A stretch of 64,000 bases of DNA from an uncultured Sphingomonadaceae bacterium (GTDB lineage Bacteria > Pseudomonadota > Alphaproteobacteria > Sphingomonadales > Sphingomonadaceae): assembly GCA_947258815.1 (NCBI GenBank), contig CAMYJW010000030.1:434001-498000 (forward strand). Direction: 5' to 3'. Every line of letters begins with the position of its first letter. The first letter of the stretch is position 1. This document shows positions 7,836 through 17,006 of this stretch, one piece after another. A program made the translations under genes and the position numbers. Below the pieces are notes generated by a model, which worked only from the letters and a program-made list of their open reading frames with translations, did no database searches and had not been told where the DNA came from.

Positions 7836-8555
7836 ATGGCGTTCGATTATAAACCGCGGCGAACGAAGGCAGGGGTTTTCCATCGCATGGGGCGTTTTAT
7901 CAGTCGGCTCATCATCTGGTTTCTGGCGATCAGTATCGGCATCACCATCGCCTACAAGTTCGTGCCGCCGCCCGTCACCATCACCATGCTGGTCGATTCC
8001 AACGGCTTCACCAAGGACTGGACGCCATTATCGCGGATAGATCGCAACATGGTTTCCGCAGCCATCGGCGCGGAGGATTCAAAATTCTGCACCCACAACG
8101 GATTTGACAGCGAAGCCATCGAACAGGCGCTGGAACGCAACGCATCGGGAGATCGGCTGCGCGGCGGATCGACAATCAGCCAGCAGACGGCCAAAAACGT
8201 GTTCCTGTGGCAAGGCAGTGGCTGGGATCGCTGGCTGCGCAAGGGGCTTGAAGTCTATTTCACATTCCTGATCGAAACCTTGTGGGACAAGCGCCGGATC
8301 ATGGAAGTCTACCTCAACGTCGCCGAAACCGGCATCGGCACATATGGCGCGCAAGCGGGCGCCCAACGCTATTTCAACAAGTCCGCCGCAAAACTCACGC
8401 CTTCGGAAGCCGCGCGCATGGCCGCTGCGCTACCCAGCCCCAAAACCCGCCCGGTGAAAAACCCCGCCGGTTTCACCCGGCGCTATGCCAACACCATCGC
8501 CGCGCGCATCCAGGTCGTGCGCCGCGATGGTCTGGATGCCTGCGTTTACGAATAG
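7836..8555 (+). CDS. mtgA: Monofunctional biosynthetic peptidoglycan transglycosylase
   Basis: A 239-residue GT51 glycosyltransferase. One N-terminal membrane anchor (about residues 22-43) is followed by the catalytic motifs AAIGAEDSKFCTHNGFD, with the catalytic Glu, and RGGSTISQQTAKNVFL. KRRIMEVYLNV and the later FNKSAAKLTPSEAA complete the family set. It polymerises lipid II into glycan strands and lacks a transpeptidase domain, as expected for MtgA. The gene stands alone between divergent acr3 and convergent phoD-like genes. Confidence 0.94.
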   Translation: MAFDYKPRRTKAGVFHRMGRFISRLIIWFLAISIGITIAYKFVPPPVTITMLVDSNGFTKDWTPLSRIDRNMVSAAIGAEDSKFCTHNGFDSEAIEQALERNASGDRLRGGSTISQQTAKNVFLWQGSGWDRWLRKGLEVYFTFLIETLWDKRRIMEVYLNVAETGIGTYGAQAGAQRYFNKSAAKLTPSEAARMAAALPSPKTRPVKNPAGFTRRYANTIAARIQVVRRDGLDACVYE

Positions 8556-8575
8556 AACGCTGAAATCCGCGCGGC

Positions 8576-9613
8576 CTAAAACGCCAGTTCGCGTCCGGCG
8601 ATACTGTGACCCGACGCGTCAACCAGGCGCAGCGTCAGCGCGCGCCGCGTCCAGTCAATATCAAGCAGCCCGAAATTTTCCTGCCCGAAGAGCGCCGTTT
8701 CGCGCATCCCATCTTTTTCACCAACGCTAAGGTTGGGGATTAGCAACGGCTTGTTCAGCGACGACGCCGTCATTTCCCAAACTGTCTCGCCAAGCGCATC
8801 TGGCCTCGCGCTATAGATCGCACCGGCGTGGCGATCACCCGAAAGCAGAACCAGCGCGCCGCCTGCCCGGCCCTTAAGCTCTGTGAACAATCGTTCGCGT
8901 TCCTGCGCGAAATCGTCCCACTTCTCCCATGGGTGCGCCATTGAAAGCACCTGTATCGAAGATACGATCACGCGTATTTGCGCCGGTCGGGCAAGTTCCT
9001 CACCCAGCCATTGCCATTGCGCCTTACCCAACATCTGCTGCCCCGGTTCACCCGGCTCCGACCGGAAATATCGCGTGTCGAGCAGGATCAGCTGCACCCG
9101 GCGGCTTTCAGGACCGATCATGTGCGCCTGATATACGCCCGGCCGCCCGCGCACCGCCTCATCCGATCTCCAGAAAGCTTCGAATAGCGCTTCAGAGCGG
9201 GCTTTATGGGGAAACGCACCGCCCGAATCGTTCGTGCCGTAGTCATGGTCGTCCCATGTCGCGAGCATCGGCACCACATTGCGAAACTGGCGAAATTGGG
9301 GGTCCGCCGCTTGCCGGGCATAAGCCGCGCGGAAACTTTCCAGCTGCGGATCCCCGGCCCACGCGTTGTCGCCATAAACGTTGTCGCCCATCGCGACGAA
9401 CAACTGCGGAGACTGTGCGGCAATCACCGGCCAGATACGCTGAGACATATCCTGACGGTTACAACTGCCAACAGCGATGCGCACCAGCGTCTCGCGCGTG
9501 TCGAGCGTCTTTCCCGTATTCGCCTGCGGCAAGTGGCCTTGCGCCAACGCAGGCGCGGCCAGGAACAGCGCAAAAGCGGCCAGAAATCGCAGAAGAAATA
9601 CCATCGTCGCCAT
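8576..9613 (-). CDS. PhoD-like phosphodiesterase/alkaline phosphatase
   Basis: A 345-residue secreted protein with a signal peptide ending near APALAQ. The metal-site motifs of the PhoD family are visible in order: VGSCNRQD, FVAMGDNVYGD, TWDDHDYGTND, LLDTRYFRS and LLSGDRHAG. It lacks the N-terminal Ig-like PhoD_N domain of large PhoD enzymes, so it matches the short group found with metallophosphatases. The expected activity is hydrolysis of phosphomonoesters or phosphodiesters in the periplasm. ATG 9613 is favoured by a GGGGG stretch 6-10 bases upstream. Confidence 0.88.
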   Translation of the reverse strand: MATMVFLLRFLAAFALFLAAPALAQGHLPQANTGKTLDTRETLVRIAVGSCNRQDMSQRIWPVIAAQSPQLFVAMGDNVYGDNAWAGDPQLESFRAAYARQAADPQFRQFRNVVPMLATWDDHDYGTNDSGGAFPHKARSEALFEAFWRSDEAVRGRPGVYQAHMIGPESRRVQLILLDTRYFRSEPGEPGQQMLGKAQWQWLGEELARPAQIRVIVSSIQVLSMAHPWEKWDDFAQERERLFTELKGRAGGALVLLSGDRHAGAIYSARPDALGETVWEMTASSLNKPLLIPNLSVGEKDGMRETALFGQENFGLLDIDWTRRALTLRLVDASGHSIAGRELAF

Positions 9614-9717
9614 GGTTACACCCCCGGAATGACGGCTGCGCGACACCGCACAGGCCGTTGCGCGTTACGTTACCACATCGCTTGATGCGCCTGGAGGGGC
9701 ATGCAAAAGGCAGCTCC

Positions 9718-10644
9718 ATGAGCGCCGGCCATCATCATCACCATCACCACCACCACGCGCCTGACGGAGACGCCGTGCGCGGCAATGCGTTTGCGATCGC
9801 GGTGCTGCTTAATATTGCCTTCACAATCGCGGAAGTCATTGCCGGAGTTATCAGCGGGTCGATGGCGCTGATCGCCGATGCCGGGCACAATCTGGCCGAT
9901 GTTCTCTCGCTGCTGCTGGCGTGGGGCGCGAGCGTGCTGGCCAAACACCCGCCATCCGAGCGGTTCACCTATGGCCTTAAAAGCTCGTCAATTCTCGCCA
10001 CGATTGCCAATGCCGCGCTGCTGTGGGTGGCGCTGGGAGCCATTCTGGTGGAAACGATCCGGCGCTTCGCCAATCCAGCGCCCGTCGCGGGTGAAACGAT
10101 GATGATCGTCGCCGCCATCGGCATCGTCATAAATGCCTTTTCGGCCATGCTGTTCGCCCGCGGGCGCCAGTCAGACCTTAACCGCAAGGCCGCGTTTCTG
10201 CACCTGATGGCCGATGCCGCGGTATCGGCAGGCGTGGTGCTTGCCGGGCTGCTGGTGGTGCTGACAGGAGAGCGGCTGATCGACCCGGTCACCTCGCTGA
10301 TCATCACTGCCGTGATTGCGTGGACGAGCTGGAGCCTGATGCGCGATTCGCTGCGGATGGGAATGCTCGGCGTGCCCGACGGGATCAGCGTTTCAGACGT
10401 GCGCGCCTTCCTGCTTTCCCGCCCCGGCGTCGAGGCGGTGCACGATCTGCACATCTGGCCGATGAGCACCACCGAAACCGCGCTGACCGCACATCTTGTG
10501 ATGCCCGGCAGTCAGGGTAGCGATGATTTTCTGTATCGGCTGGCGCACGATCTGGAACACGAATTTGCCATCCACCACCCGACCATCCAGATCGAGATCA
10601 GCAGCGGCTCTGATTGCGCGCTGGAAAGCGAAGCGGTGGTTTAG
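9718..10644 (+). CDS. Cation diffusion facilitator (zinc-type) with N-terminal His9
   Basis: A 308-residue CDF transporter. Residues 5-13 are nine consecutive His, a natural metal-binding tract seen in zinc CDFs. Six membrane helices follow; metal site A is formed by [13 protein letters not shown] in TM2 (HxxxD) and [11 protein letters not shown] in TM5 (HxxxD). The C-terminal cytosolic domain has [13 protein letters not shown]. It exports Zn2+, possibly Co2+ or Cd2+, by proton antiport. A six-codon ATG-to-TGA frame (9701-9721) overlaps its start as ATGA. Its stop overlaps the clpX stop by four bases. Confidence 0.92.
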   Translation: MSAGHHHHHHHHHAPDGDAVRGNAFAIAVLLNIAFTIAEVIAGVISGSMALIADAGHNLADVLSLLLAWGASVLAKHPPSERFTYGLKSSSILATIANAALLWVALGAILVETIRRFANPAPVAGETMMIVAAIGIVINAFSAMLFARGRQSDLNRKAAFLHLMADAAVSAGVVLAGLLVVLTGERLIDPVTSLIITAVIAWTSWSLMRDSLRMGMLGVPDGISVSDVRAFLLSRPGVEAVHDLHIWPMSTTETALTAHLVMPGSQGSDDFLYRLAHDLEHEFAIHHPTIQIEISSGSDCALESEAVV

Positions 10645-11897
10645 GCCGCTTCTTCCTTGTCCTTATCGCCTTTGAGAACACGGACAGGTTCCTTGCGGCC
10701 TTCGACGACATCGCCATCGACAACCACTTCGGCAATATCGCTTTCGGTCGGCAGATCGAACATCGTATCGAGCAGCATGCCTTCAACGATCGAGCGCAGC
10801 CCGCGCGCGCCGGTTTTGCGCTTGATCGCCTTTTCGGCAATCGCTTCCAGCGCATCCTGCGTGAACGTCAACTCAACATCTTCAAGCTCGAACAATTTGG
10901 CATACTGTTTGACCAGCGCGTTCTTCGGCTCCTGAAGAATCTTGACGAGCGCGCTGACATCCAGATCTTCCAGCGTCGCGATCACCGGCAGACGGCCGAC
11001 AAATTCGGGGATCAGGCCGAATTTCAGCAGATCTTCCGGCTCTGCCTTTTGCAGCAGTTCACCCACCTGGCGTTTATCAGGATCGGCAACGTGCGCGCCA
11101 AATCCGATTGAGCTTTTCTGCAAGCGATCGGCAATCAGCTTTTCAAGGCCGGCAAACGCGCCGCCACAGATGAACAGGATGTTCGTGGTATCGACCTGCA
11201 GGAATTCCTGCTGCGGATGCTTGCGGCCACCTTGCGGCGGCACGCTGGCGGTGGTGCCTTCCATCAGCTTGAGCAGCGCCTGCTGCACGCCTTCGCCCGA
11301 AACATCGCGCGTGATCGAGGGATTTTCCGCCTTGCGGCTGATCTTGTCGATCTCATCGATATAGACGATGCCGTGCTGCGCTTTTTCGACGTTGTAATCG
11401 CTGGCCTGAAGCAGTTTCAGGATGATATTTTCAACGTCCTCACCGACATAGCCTGCTTCGGTCAATGTCGTCGCATCGGCCATGGTGAACGGCACATCGA
11501 ATGTCTTGGCGAGGGTCTGCGCAAGCAGCGTCTTGCCCGATCCGGTAGGGCCGACCAGCAGAATGTTTGACTTGGACAGCTCAACATCGCCAGCCTTGCC
11601 GGCATGTTTCAGGCGTTTGTAATGGTTGTGAACAGCAACCGAGAGCACGCGCTTGGCGCGATCCTGACCAATGACATAATCGTTCAGCGTTTCGCAGATT
11701 TGCGTGGGAGAAGGCACGCCGCCATCGCTTTTGCCCGCGATTCCGGCCTTGGTTTCCTCACGAATGATATCGTTGCACAGCTCAACGCATTCATCACAGA
11801 TGAACACCGTGGGGCCGGCAATGAGTTTACGCACTTCATGCTGCGATTTGCCGCAGAAACTGCAGTAAAGGGTGCTTTTTGCGTCAGATCCGCTCAA
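10641..11897 (-). CDS. clpX: ATP-dependent Clp protease ATP-binding subunit ClpX
   Basis: A 418-residue AAA+ unfoldase. An N-terminal zinc finger (Cys12, 15, 34 and 37) is followed by Walker A GPTGSGKT, Walker [10 protein letters not shown], the pore loop GYVGED, and ClpP-loop and sensor motifs. ClpX unfolds tagged substrates for ClpP; in alphaproteobacteria it degrades CtrA with CpdR. The only usable start is TTG 11897. The codons before it read W-T-K-L, where relatives have M-T-K-L, so the usual ATG seems replaced by TGG. An in-frame TGA lies a few codons upstream. Confidence 0.95.
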   Translation of the reverse strand: MSGSDAKSTLYCSFCGKSQHEVRKLIAGPTVFICDECVELCNDIIREETKAGIAGKSDGGVPSPTQICETLNDYVIGQDRAKRVLSVAVHNHYKRLKHAGKAGDVELSKSNILLVGPTGSGKTLLAQTLAKTFDVPFTMADATTLTEAGYVGEDVENIILKLLQASDYNVEKAQHGIVYIDEIDKISRKAENPSITRDVSGEGVQQALLKLMEGTTASVPPQGGRKHPQQEFLQVDTTNILFICGGAFAGLEKLIADRLQKSSIGFGAHVADPDKRQVGELLQKAEPEDLLKFGLIPEFVGRLPVIATLEDLDVSALVKILQEPKNALVKQYAKLFELEDVELTFTQDALEAIAEKAIKRKTGARGLRSIVEGMLLDTMFDLPTESDIAEVVVDGDVVEGRKEPVRVLKGDKDKEEAA

Positions 11898-12020
11898 TTT
11901 CGTCCAACTCTGTTTTCAGGCCCAATCGGCCCCGACTCACCAAATTTAGCCCTATGGGCGCAATTATCAATCCTGCGTTGTACCGCGAATTGCTTGCTCA
12001 ACACTGAAGAGCGCTTCGGA

Positions 12021-12737
12021 TCAGGCCTTGCCCTTGTCATTATCGCCGCCTTCACCAGCCTCATTTTCGGCTGATTCACCGGGCTTTCCAGCATCCGGGC
12101 GGGTTTCGAAAACCTGATCGACAAGGCCGAATTCCCGGGCTTCCTCGGCTTCAAGAAACGTGTCGCGATCCATCGCCTTTTCGATGCTTTTCAGCGTCTG
12201 GCCCGTATATTTGACGTAAAGATCGTTCATCCGGGTACGAATACGCAGGATTTCGCGCGCCTGAATCTCGATATCGGATGCCATCCCGCGCGCACCGCCG
12301 GACGGCTGATGCACCATGATCCGCGCATTGGGCAAAGCCACGCGCATGCCCGGCTCACCCGCGGCCAGCAGGAAGCTGCCCATGGAGGCGGCCTGTCCGA
12401 TGCACACCGTCGAAACGCGGGGCCGAATGTATTGCATGGTATCGTGGATCGCCATTCCCGCCGTCACCACGCCGCCGGGCGAGTTGATATACATCGAAAT
12501 ATCCTTTGAGGGATTTTCCGATTCCAGAAACAGCAGTTGGGCGATGATCAGCGAAGCCATGTTGTCTTCAACCTGCCCGGTGACGAACACGATCCGTTCA
12601 CGCAGAAGGCGAGAGAAAATATCGAAGCTGCGCTCACCGCGGCTGGTCTGCTCGACCACCATCGGCACGAGCGCGCCGGTTGCGGGGTCAGCGGGGAATT
12701 GGCCGTGGGTGGCAAAGTGGCCTGGCAGATCGTTCAT
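12021..12737 (-). CDS. clpP: ATP-dependent Clp protease proteolytic subunit ClpP
   Basis: A 238-residue serine protease. The catalytic triad is Ser118 ([12 protein letters not shown]), His143 (MVHQPSGG) and Asp192 (MDRDTF). Tetradecameric ClpP degrades proteins fed by ClpX or ClpA. It has a C-terminal acidic extension of about 30 residues after LVDQVFETR ([14 protein letters not shown]), beyond the usual end of about 207 residues. The order tig-clpP-clpX is the common one; 123 bp separate it from clpX. A sigma-32-like promoter lies just upstream. Confidence 0.96.
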   Translation of the reverse strand: MNDLPGHFATHGQFPADPATGALVPMVVEQTSRGERSFDIFSRLLRERIVFVTGQVEDNMASLIIAQLLFLESENPSKDISMYINSPGGVVTAGMAIHDTMQYIRPRVSTVCIGQAASMGSFLLAAGEPGMRVALPNARIMVHQPSGGARGMASDIEIQAREILRIRTRMNDLYVKYTGQTLKSIEKAMDRDTFLEAEEAREFGLVDQVFETRPDAGKPGESAENEAGEGGDNDKGKA

Positions 12738-12761
12738 GGAAATCCTCGTTGCTGTAGATCG

Positions 12762-12793
12762 CCTATGTTGCGTTCCCGCGTCCGTTGTTCAAG
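12762..12793 (-). promoter_or_regulatory. Candidate sigma-32 promoter of clpP
   Basis: On the minus strand CTTGAA (12793-12788) is followed after 17 bases by CAACATAGG (12770-12762), 25 bases upstream of the clpP start. Alphaproteobacterial RpoH promoters have CTTG at -35 and a C-rich TAT-containing -10 at similar spacing. The -35 fits well, the -10 only partly. Confidence 0.45.
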
Positions 12794-12854
12794 GGCATTA
12801 ACCACCTGACGAACTGTTGAGAGGCGCAATCTGCGCATGAAAGTGTGGATAGAC

Positions 12855-12873
12855 CCGGTGCAATACACCGGGC
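12855..12873 (-). terminator. Perfect hairpin downstream of tig, possible terminator
   Basis: CCCGGTG (12855-12861) and CACCGGG (12867-12873) form a 7-bp stem with a five-base loop, 40 bases past the tig stop. In the direction of tig transcription it is followed by TCTATCC, not a real U-run, so it may be a weak or Rho-assisted terminator. Confidence 0.4.
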
Positions 12874-12913
12874 CCATCAGACTTCGTTATGTGCCAACAC
12901 CCTTGCTCTGCGC

Positions 12914-14518
12914 TCAGGCCTTGGGTGCCGCCTTCTTCGCAGCAGGCTTTTTCGCGGCGGGTTTCTTGGCCGCTGGCTTCTTGGCAGCGGGTTTGGCCGT
13001 GGACGTCTTGCTTGCGGCTGGCTTCTTGGCTGGGGCCTTTTTGGCTGGCGCTTTGGCTGCGGGTGCCTTCTTGGCCGCAGGTTTGGCCGCGCTTTCCCCC
13101 GATTTGGCGGCGGTGGCTTTCTTGGCGGGCGCTTTTTTCGCGGCAGGCTTCCTGACGGCGGTTTTTTTCTTCGCTGCGGGCTTTGCCTCTTCGCTGTCCG
13201 CCTCGATCGCGGCCTGAAGCTCTTCCTTAGTGACTTCGCGTTCGGTCACTTCGGCCTTCTCGATCAGAAAATCGACGACCTTGTCTTCGTAAAGCGGCGC
13301 ACGAAGCTGGGCTGCGGCCATCGGATCGTTCTGGACATATTCCATGAACCGTTTGCGATCCTCTTCGCCATACTGCTGCGCGGCCTGCATCATCAGCTGC
13401 TGCATTTCCTGCTGGGTGACCTGCACGTCATTTGCCTGTCCGATTTCAGACAACAGCAGGCCGAGACGCACACGACGTTCGGCGATCGCGCGATAATCGT
13501 CTTTCTCACCTTCGATTTCCTTGAGCGCGGCTTCGGGATCCTCGTCGCGGCTCGCTTCCTGCTGAAGCTGTGCCCAGATCTGCTCGAACTCGGCCTCAAC
13601 CATTGTCGGCGGCACGTCGAAATCGTGTCCGGCGGCAAGCTGGTCAAGCAGTGAGCGCTTCATCTGGGTGCGCGTGAGCCCGGCTGTTTCCTGCTCAAGC
13701 TGGCCGCGCAACAGCCCTTTGAGCTGTTCCATGCTTTCAAGGCCCAGCTGCTTGGCAAAATCATCGTCCAGTTTGCTTTCGCCGGGCACTTTGACTTCAT
13801 GCACGGTGATGTCGAACGTGGCGTCCTTGCCTTTGAGGTTCTCGGCCGGATAATCGTCAGGGAAAGTGACAGTAATCTGCCGTTCCTCGCCCGCTTTGGC
13901 GCCGATAATCTGTTCTTCAAAACCCGGAATCAGACGACCGGAACCGATTTCGATCGGCTGGTTTTCCGCCTTGCCGCCTTCAAACTCGACGCCGTCGAGC
14001 TTGCCGACGAAATCGCACAAAACCTGATCGCCTTCCGCCGCGGCCTTGCCGTCCTTCGTTTCAAACTGTTTTTGCTGGCTGGCAAGATTTCCAAGCGATT
14101 CATCGACCTGTTCGTCCGAAACCGGCACGCTCAGCTTCTCAAGCTTGAGGCCTTCGATACTGGGGGCTTCGATCTGGGGCAGCACTTCAAGATTGACGGA
14201 AAGCTCCGCGTCCTTGCCTTCCTCATAGCCTTCACCCAGTTCAACCTGCGGCTGCATAGCGGGGCGCAACTCATTGTCTTTAACGAGTTTATCCATCGCT
14301 TCACGGATGGTGGAATTCAGCGCATCCTGATGCAGCGCGGGGCCATGCATCTTTTTGATAAGATTGGCCGGCACCTTGCCCGCCCGAAAACCGGGCATCT
14401 GAACCTGTGGCGCAAGCCGTTTGACTTCGCCTTCGATCCGCTCGGAAATATCCTTGGCCTGAATCGTCACCGTATAGGCGCGCTTCAGTCCCTCATTGCT
14501 GGTTTCGACTATCTGCAT
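12914..14518 (-). CDS. tig: Trigger factor with a long Lys/Ala/Pro tail
   Basis: A 534-residue ribosome-associated chaperone. The N-terminal ribosome-binding domain has the signature around MPGFRAGKVP; the FKBP-like prolyl isomerase domain follows (GDQVLCDFVGKLDGVEF), then the helical arm domain (EAEFEQIWAQLQ). From about residue 443 to the end there is a 92-residue tail made of PAAKK, APAKK and similar units, like histone H1. Usual trigger factor is about 430-450 residues. The tail DNA (about 12917-13193) is repetitive. The start at 14518 was chosen because the domain begins there. It lies downstream of tRNA-Leu. Confidence 0.95.
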   Translation of the reverse strand: MQIVETSNEGLKRAYTVTIQAKDISERIEGEVKRLAPQVQMPGFRAGKVPANLIKKMHGPALHQDALNSTIREAMDKLVKDNELRPAMQPQVELGEGYEEGKDAELSVNLEVLPQIEAPSIEGLKLEKLSVPVSDEQVDESLGNLASQQKQFETKDGKAAAEGDQVLCDFVGKLDGVEFEGGKAENQPIEIGSGRLIPGFEEQIIGAKAGEERQITVTFPDDYPAENLKGKDATFDITVHEVKVPGESKLDDDFAKQLGLESMEQLKGLLRGQLEQETAGLTRTQMKRSLLDQLAAGHDFDVPPTMVEAEFEQIWAQLQQEASRDEDPEAALKEIEGEKDDYRAIAERRVRLGLLLSEIGQANDVQVTQQEMQQLMMQAAQQYGEEDRKRFMEYVQNDPMAAAQLRAPLYEDKVVDFLIEKAEVTEREVTKEELQAAIEADSEEAKPAAKKKTAVRKPAAKKAPAKKATAAKSGESAAKPAAKKAPAAKAPAKKAPAKKPAASKTSTAKPAAKKPAAKKPAAKKPAAKKAAPKA

Positions 14519-14593
14519 GTCTTTGGAAACCTTCCCTGAATTAGTCTTGTGTGGCTTCACCGCCCGGCCTTGCGAATGAACGAAGGCCGAAGC

Positions 14594-14678
14594 TGGTGCG
14601 GGCGAAGGGACTCGAACCCCCACATCTTGCGATACTGGTACCTAAAACCAGCGCGTCTACCAGTTCCGCCACGCCCGC
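14594..14678 (-). tRNA. tRNA-Leu(UAG)
   Basis: An 85-nt class II tRNA on the minus strand with encoded CCA. The acceptor stem is GCGGGCG/CGCCCGC. The anticodon arm is CTGGT-TTTAGGT-ACCAG, giving anticodon TAG. The variable arm is long, as in tRNA-Leu, and the T arm contains GGTTCGAGTCC. It lies 75 bp upstream of the tig start on the same strand. Confidence 0.97.
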
Positions 14679-14816
14679 GGGTAAAGCCACTTCCTCATGG
14701 CCAGAAACTCAAGGGCGTGCCCTTATAAGGGTGCGCACAAAAGGGCAAGCATTCCGGCTTGTGGAATCGCCTCCCAATGCCCAAATATCAGGCAACCCAG
14801 CAAAAAAGGCTCTGAC

Positions 14817-14990
14817 ATGGCAACCCAGCCCGATCCATCTCCTGACCGGATTGACCCGCAATCCCCCCCTGAAACGCCGTTTCCCCAACCCGAACCGGTG
14901 CAGCCCGGATCGCCGGACGAAACGCCAGGCATTCCGCCAGATATCGATCAGCCGGGAATCGGGCCGGACGAAGCGCCTAGTTTGCCATAA
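14817..14990 (+). CDS. Small proline-rich hypothetical protein
   Basis: A 57-residue protein starting MATQPDPSPDR, with 18 or more prolines and many acidic residues (PETPFPQPEPVQP, GIPPDIDQPGIGPDEAP). It is predicted to be fully disordered and has no signal peptide or membrane segment. A weak AAAAAAGG ribosome site lies 10 bases before the ATG. Similar short Pro-rich proteins are annotated as hypothetical in sphingomonads, by recollection only. Its last 14 bases overlap the 3' end of the convergent sppA gene, so both reading frames share the same end. Function unknown. Confidence 0.55.
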   Translation: MATQPDPSPDRIDPQSPPETPFPQPEPVQPGSPDETPGIPPDIDQPGIGPDEAPSLP

Positions 14991-16869
14991 GCCGCAACAA
15001 CTGGCTGCCCAGCCCCGTTTCCAGCGACTGACGAACAGGCGGCAAGGCCACAGGCCGCACAGCCGGACATTCCAGGCAATAAGCCTGAATGCCATGCGCG
15101 GAAAACAACCGCTGAACCTGAATCGCCGCCTGTTGAACCAGATCGTGCTGGCGCGCCGCGGCAAGCCCCGCCAGATCGCCGGTCACTCTGCCACGGGCGC
15201 TTTCGCGCGAATGGAACCTGCCCAGCAGCGCCGCGAAAGGATCGCCGCCGCCACCCAGAAATTCGGGATGCCATTCACCCGGATTCAGCTTTGCCTGCTT
15301 CGCGGCATAAGCCAGCGCATCGTCCAGCCCGCCAAATTCATCGACCAGGCCAAGCTGGCGCGCCGTACCGCCAGACCACGGACGTCCATCGGCCCAATCG
15401 TGCGCCTTGTCAGCGGACAGGCCTCTTGATGCGCTGACCAGATCAAGGAACTCCCCGTAGCCGTTCTCTATACTTGCTTGAATCATAGGTGAAATTTCCG
15501 GCGCAAGCCCGGTCAGGACATCGGGCTGGCCGGACAGCGGCGTGGTTTTCACACCACCTCCGGTGATGCCAAGATTGGCCATCGCCTTGTCAAAAGTCGG
15601 CAAAATGGCAAAAATTCCGATAGAGCCGGTCATTGTTCCGGGCCCGGCAAAAATCCGGCTGGCCGGAGTGGACACCCAGTACCCTCCGCTTGCAGCGACA
15701 TTGGCCATCGAGACGACGATCGGAATGCCTTTCGCCTTGTGCCGGTCGATCGCTTCGCGAATCTGTTCCGACGCGATAACCGACCCGCCGGGCGAATCGA
15801 CTCTTACAACCAGCGCCGCGAAATCGCGATCCAGCGCCTTGTCCAGCAGTCTTGCTATCCGGTCTCCGCCTGCAAGCCCCGGCCCGGCATCGCCATCGAC
15901 GATTTCTCCGGCAATCGTGACAACGCCAATCGCTTTGCCAGCGCGGTCTCGCTTGTTGGCATCCAGCCAGGTGAAAAGCGAGGTGTGCGCAAAGCCGCCG
16001 GGCGCCTTGTCGGCGCCATTCTCACCTACAATTTCGGCGACGCGCTGGCCGAACGCGGTCTGGCTGCCGATCCGGTCGACCAATCCTGCCGCCTTGCCCG
16101 CCTCCGCCGCATCGCCGCCCGATGCTTTCAGCCAGCTAACGGGATCGCCCGTCACACGATCGAGCTTCGCTTTTGGCCGCGCCTTGGCAAAATCAGCCTT
16201 CCATTCTTCCCAGATCGCACCCCACAAGCCTTCATAAGCACGCAGCGATTCGTCTGACGGGCCACTGCGCGTCCAGGGTTCAACCGCGCTTTTGAACGTC
16301 CCGACGCGATAAATGTTCGCCTTGACATCAAGTTTATCAAGCAACCGCGCGAAATAGAGTGAATTTCCTCCCGGCCCAGTGATAAACGCACCGCCGTTGG
16401 GATCGACCCATACTTCATCCGCATGGGCCGCCAGCAGCATGCCATCGTCAATATAGGCAGTCGCATGGGCTAGCACTGGCTTCTTCGCCGCGCGCACTTC
16501 ATCCAGCGCATCGCCGATGTCCTGCAAATGCACGAAACCGCCGCCCATGAATCCCGAAAGATCCAGCACCACGGCCTTTATCCGATCGTCCTTCGCCGCC
16601 AGGCGCAACGCCCGCACCACATCGCGCGCGCGATATTCGCCCACAGGGGCTTCGCGCGTCAGCAATTGCGTGACAGGATCGGGAATGCTCGGCTCTTCAA
16701 CGATCATACCGTCAAGCCGGAGCAGCAGCGCGCCCTCCTGAACGCTGGCCGCGCCGGGCCGGGCCGTGAGCGCGGCATAAAGCACCATGAAGAACAGGAG
16801 CAGCAGCAACAGCGCCAGTCCGTCCTTTATGGCAACCAGCAACTTCCAGACCTTGCGCGCGAATTCCAT
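14977..16869 (-). CDS. sppA: Signal peptide peptidase SppA, 67K type
   Basis: A 630-residue membrane-anchored serine/lysine protease of family S49. An N-terminal membrane helix (about residues 11-35) is followed by two tandem S49 domains. The catalytic Lys is in RVGTFKSAVEPWTRSG of the first domain and the Ser in MANVAASGGYW of the second, as in E. coli SppA. It degrades signal peptides left in the inner membrane. ATG 16869 has GAAGGAA upstream. The 3' end overlaps the small Pro-rich gene by 14 bp. It is divergent from pyrB. Confidence 0.94.
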   Translation of the reverse strand: MEFARKVWKLLVAIKDGLALLLLLLFFMVLYAALTARPGAASVQEGALLLRLDGMIVEEPSIPDPVTQLLTREAPVGEYRARDVVRALRLAAKDDRIKAVVLDLSGFMGGGFVHLQDIGDALDEVRAAKKPVLAHATAYIDDGMLLAAHADEVWVDPNGGAFITGPGGNSLYFARLLDKLDVKANIYRVGTFKSAVEPWTRSGPSDESLRAYEGLWGAIWEEWKADFAKARPKAKLDRVTGDPVSWLKASGGDAAEAGKAAGLVDRIGSQTAFGQRVAEIVGENGADKAPGGFAHTSLFTWLDANKRDRAGKAIGVVTIAGEIVDGDAGPGLAGGDRIARLLDKALDRDFAALVVRVDSPGGSVIASEQIREAIDRHKAKGIPIVVSMANVAASGGYWVSTPASRIFAGPGTMTGSIGIFAILPTFDKAMANLGITGGGVKTTPLSGQPDVLTGLAPEISPMIQASIENGYGEFLDLVSASRGLSADKAHDWADGRPWSGGTARQLGLVDEFGGLDDALAYAAKQAKLNPGEWHPEFLGGGGDPFAALLGRFHSRESARGRVTGDLAGLAAARQHDLVQQAAIQVQRLFSAHGIQAYCLECPAVRPVALPPVRQSLETGLGSQLLRLMAN

Positions 16870-17006
16870 TTCGGTTCCTTCGTGAATGCCGGCGTGAATA
16901 CGGGCCAATCATATAGAACGATTCTTCCGCTCCGAAACCGTTTCACACGGTTAAATCCCGAAACGGCTTGAGCAAACGCGGCGTGTAGCCTAGGGCACTG
17001 TCTTCA

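Noticed and set aside
9730..9756. Polyhistidine run as an engineered tag
   Set aside because: The His codons are mixed and sit in a normal chromosomal CDF gene; natural His-rich N-termini are common in zinc exporters.
12845..13654. Long plus-strand frame opposite tig with Gly/Leu-rich translation
   Set aside because: It is the complement of the Lys/Ala repeat codons of trigger factor and has no ribosome site or family features.
16938..16966. CCGTTTC/GAAACGG inverted repeat upstream of pyrB as an attenuator
   Set aside because: A 15-base loop and no U-run; may be an operator but nothing identifies the factor.
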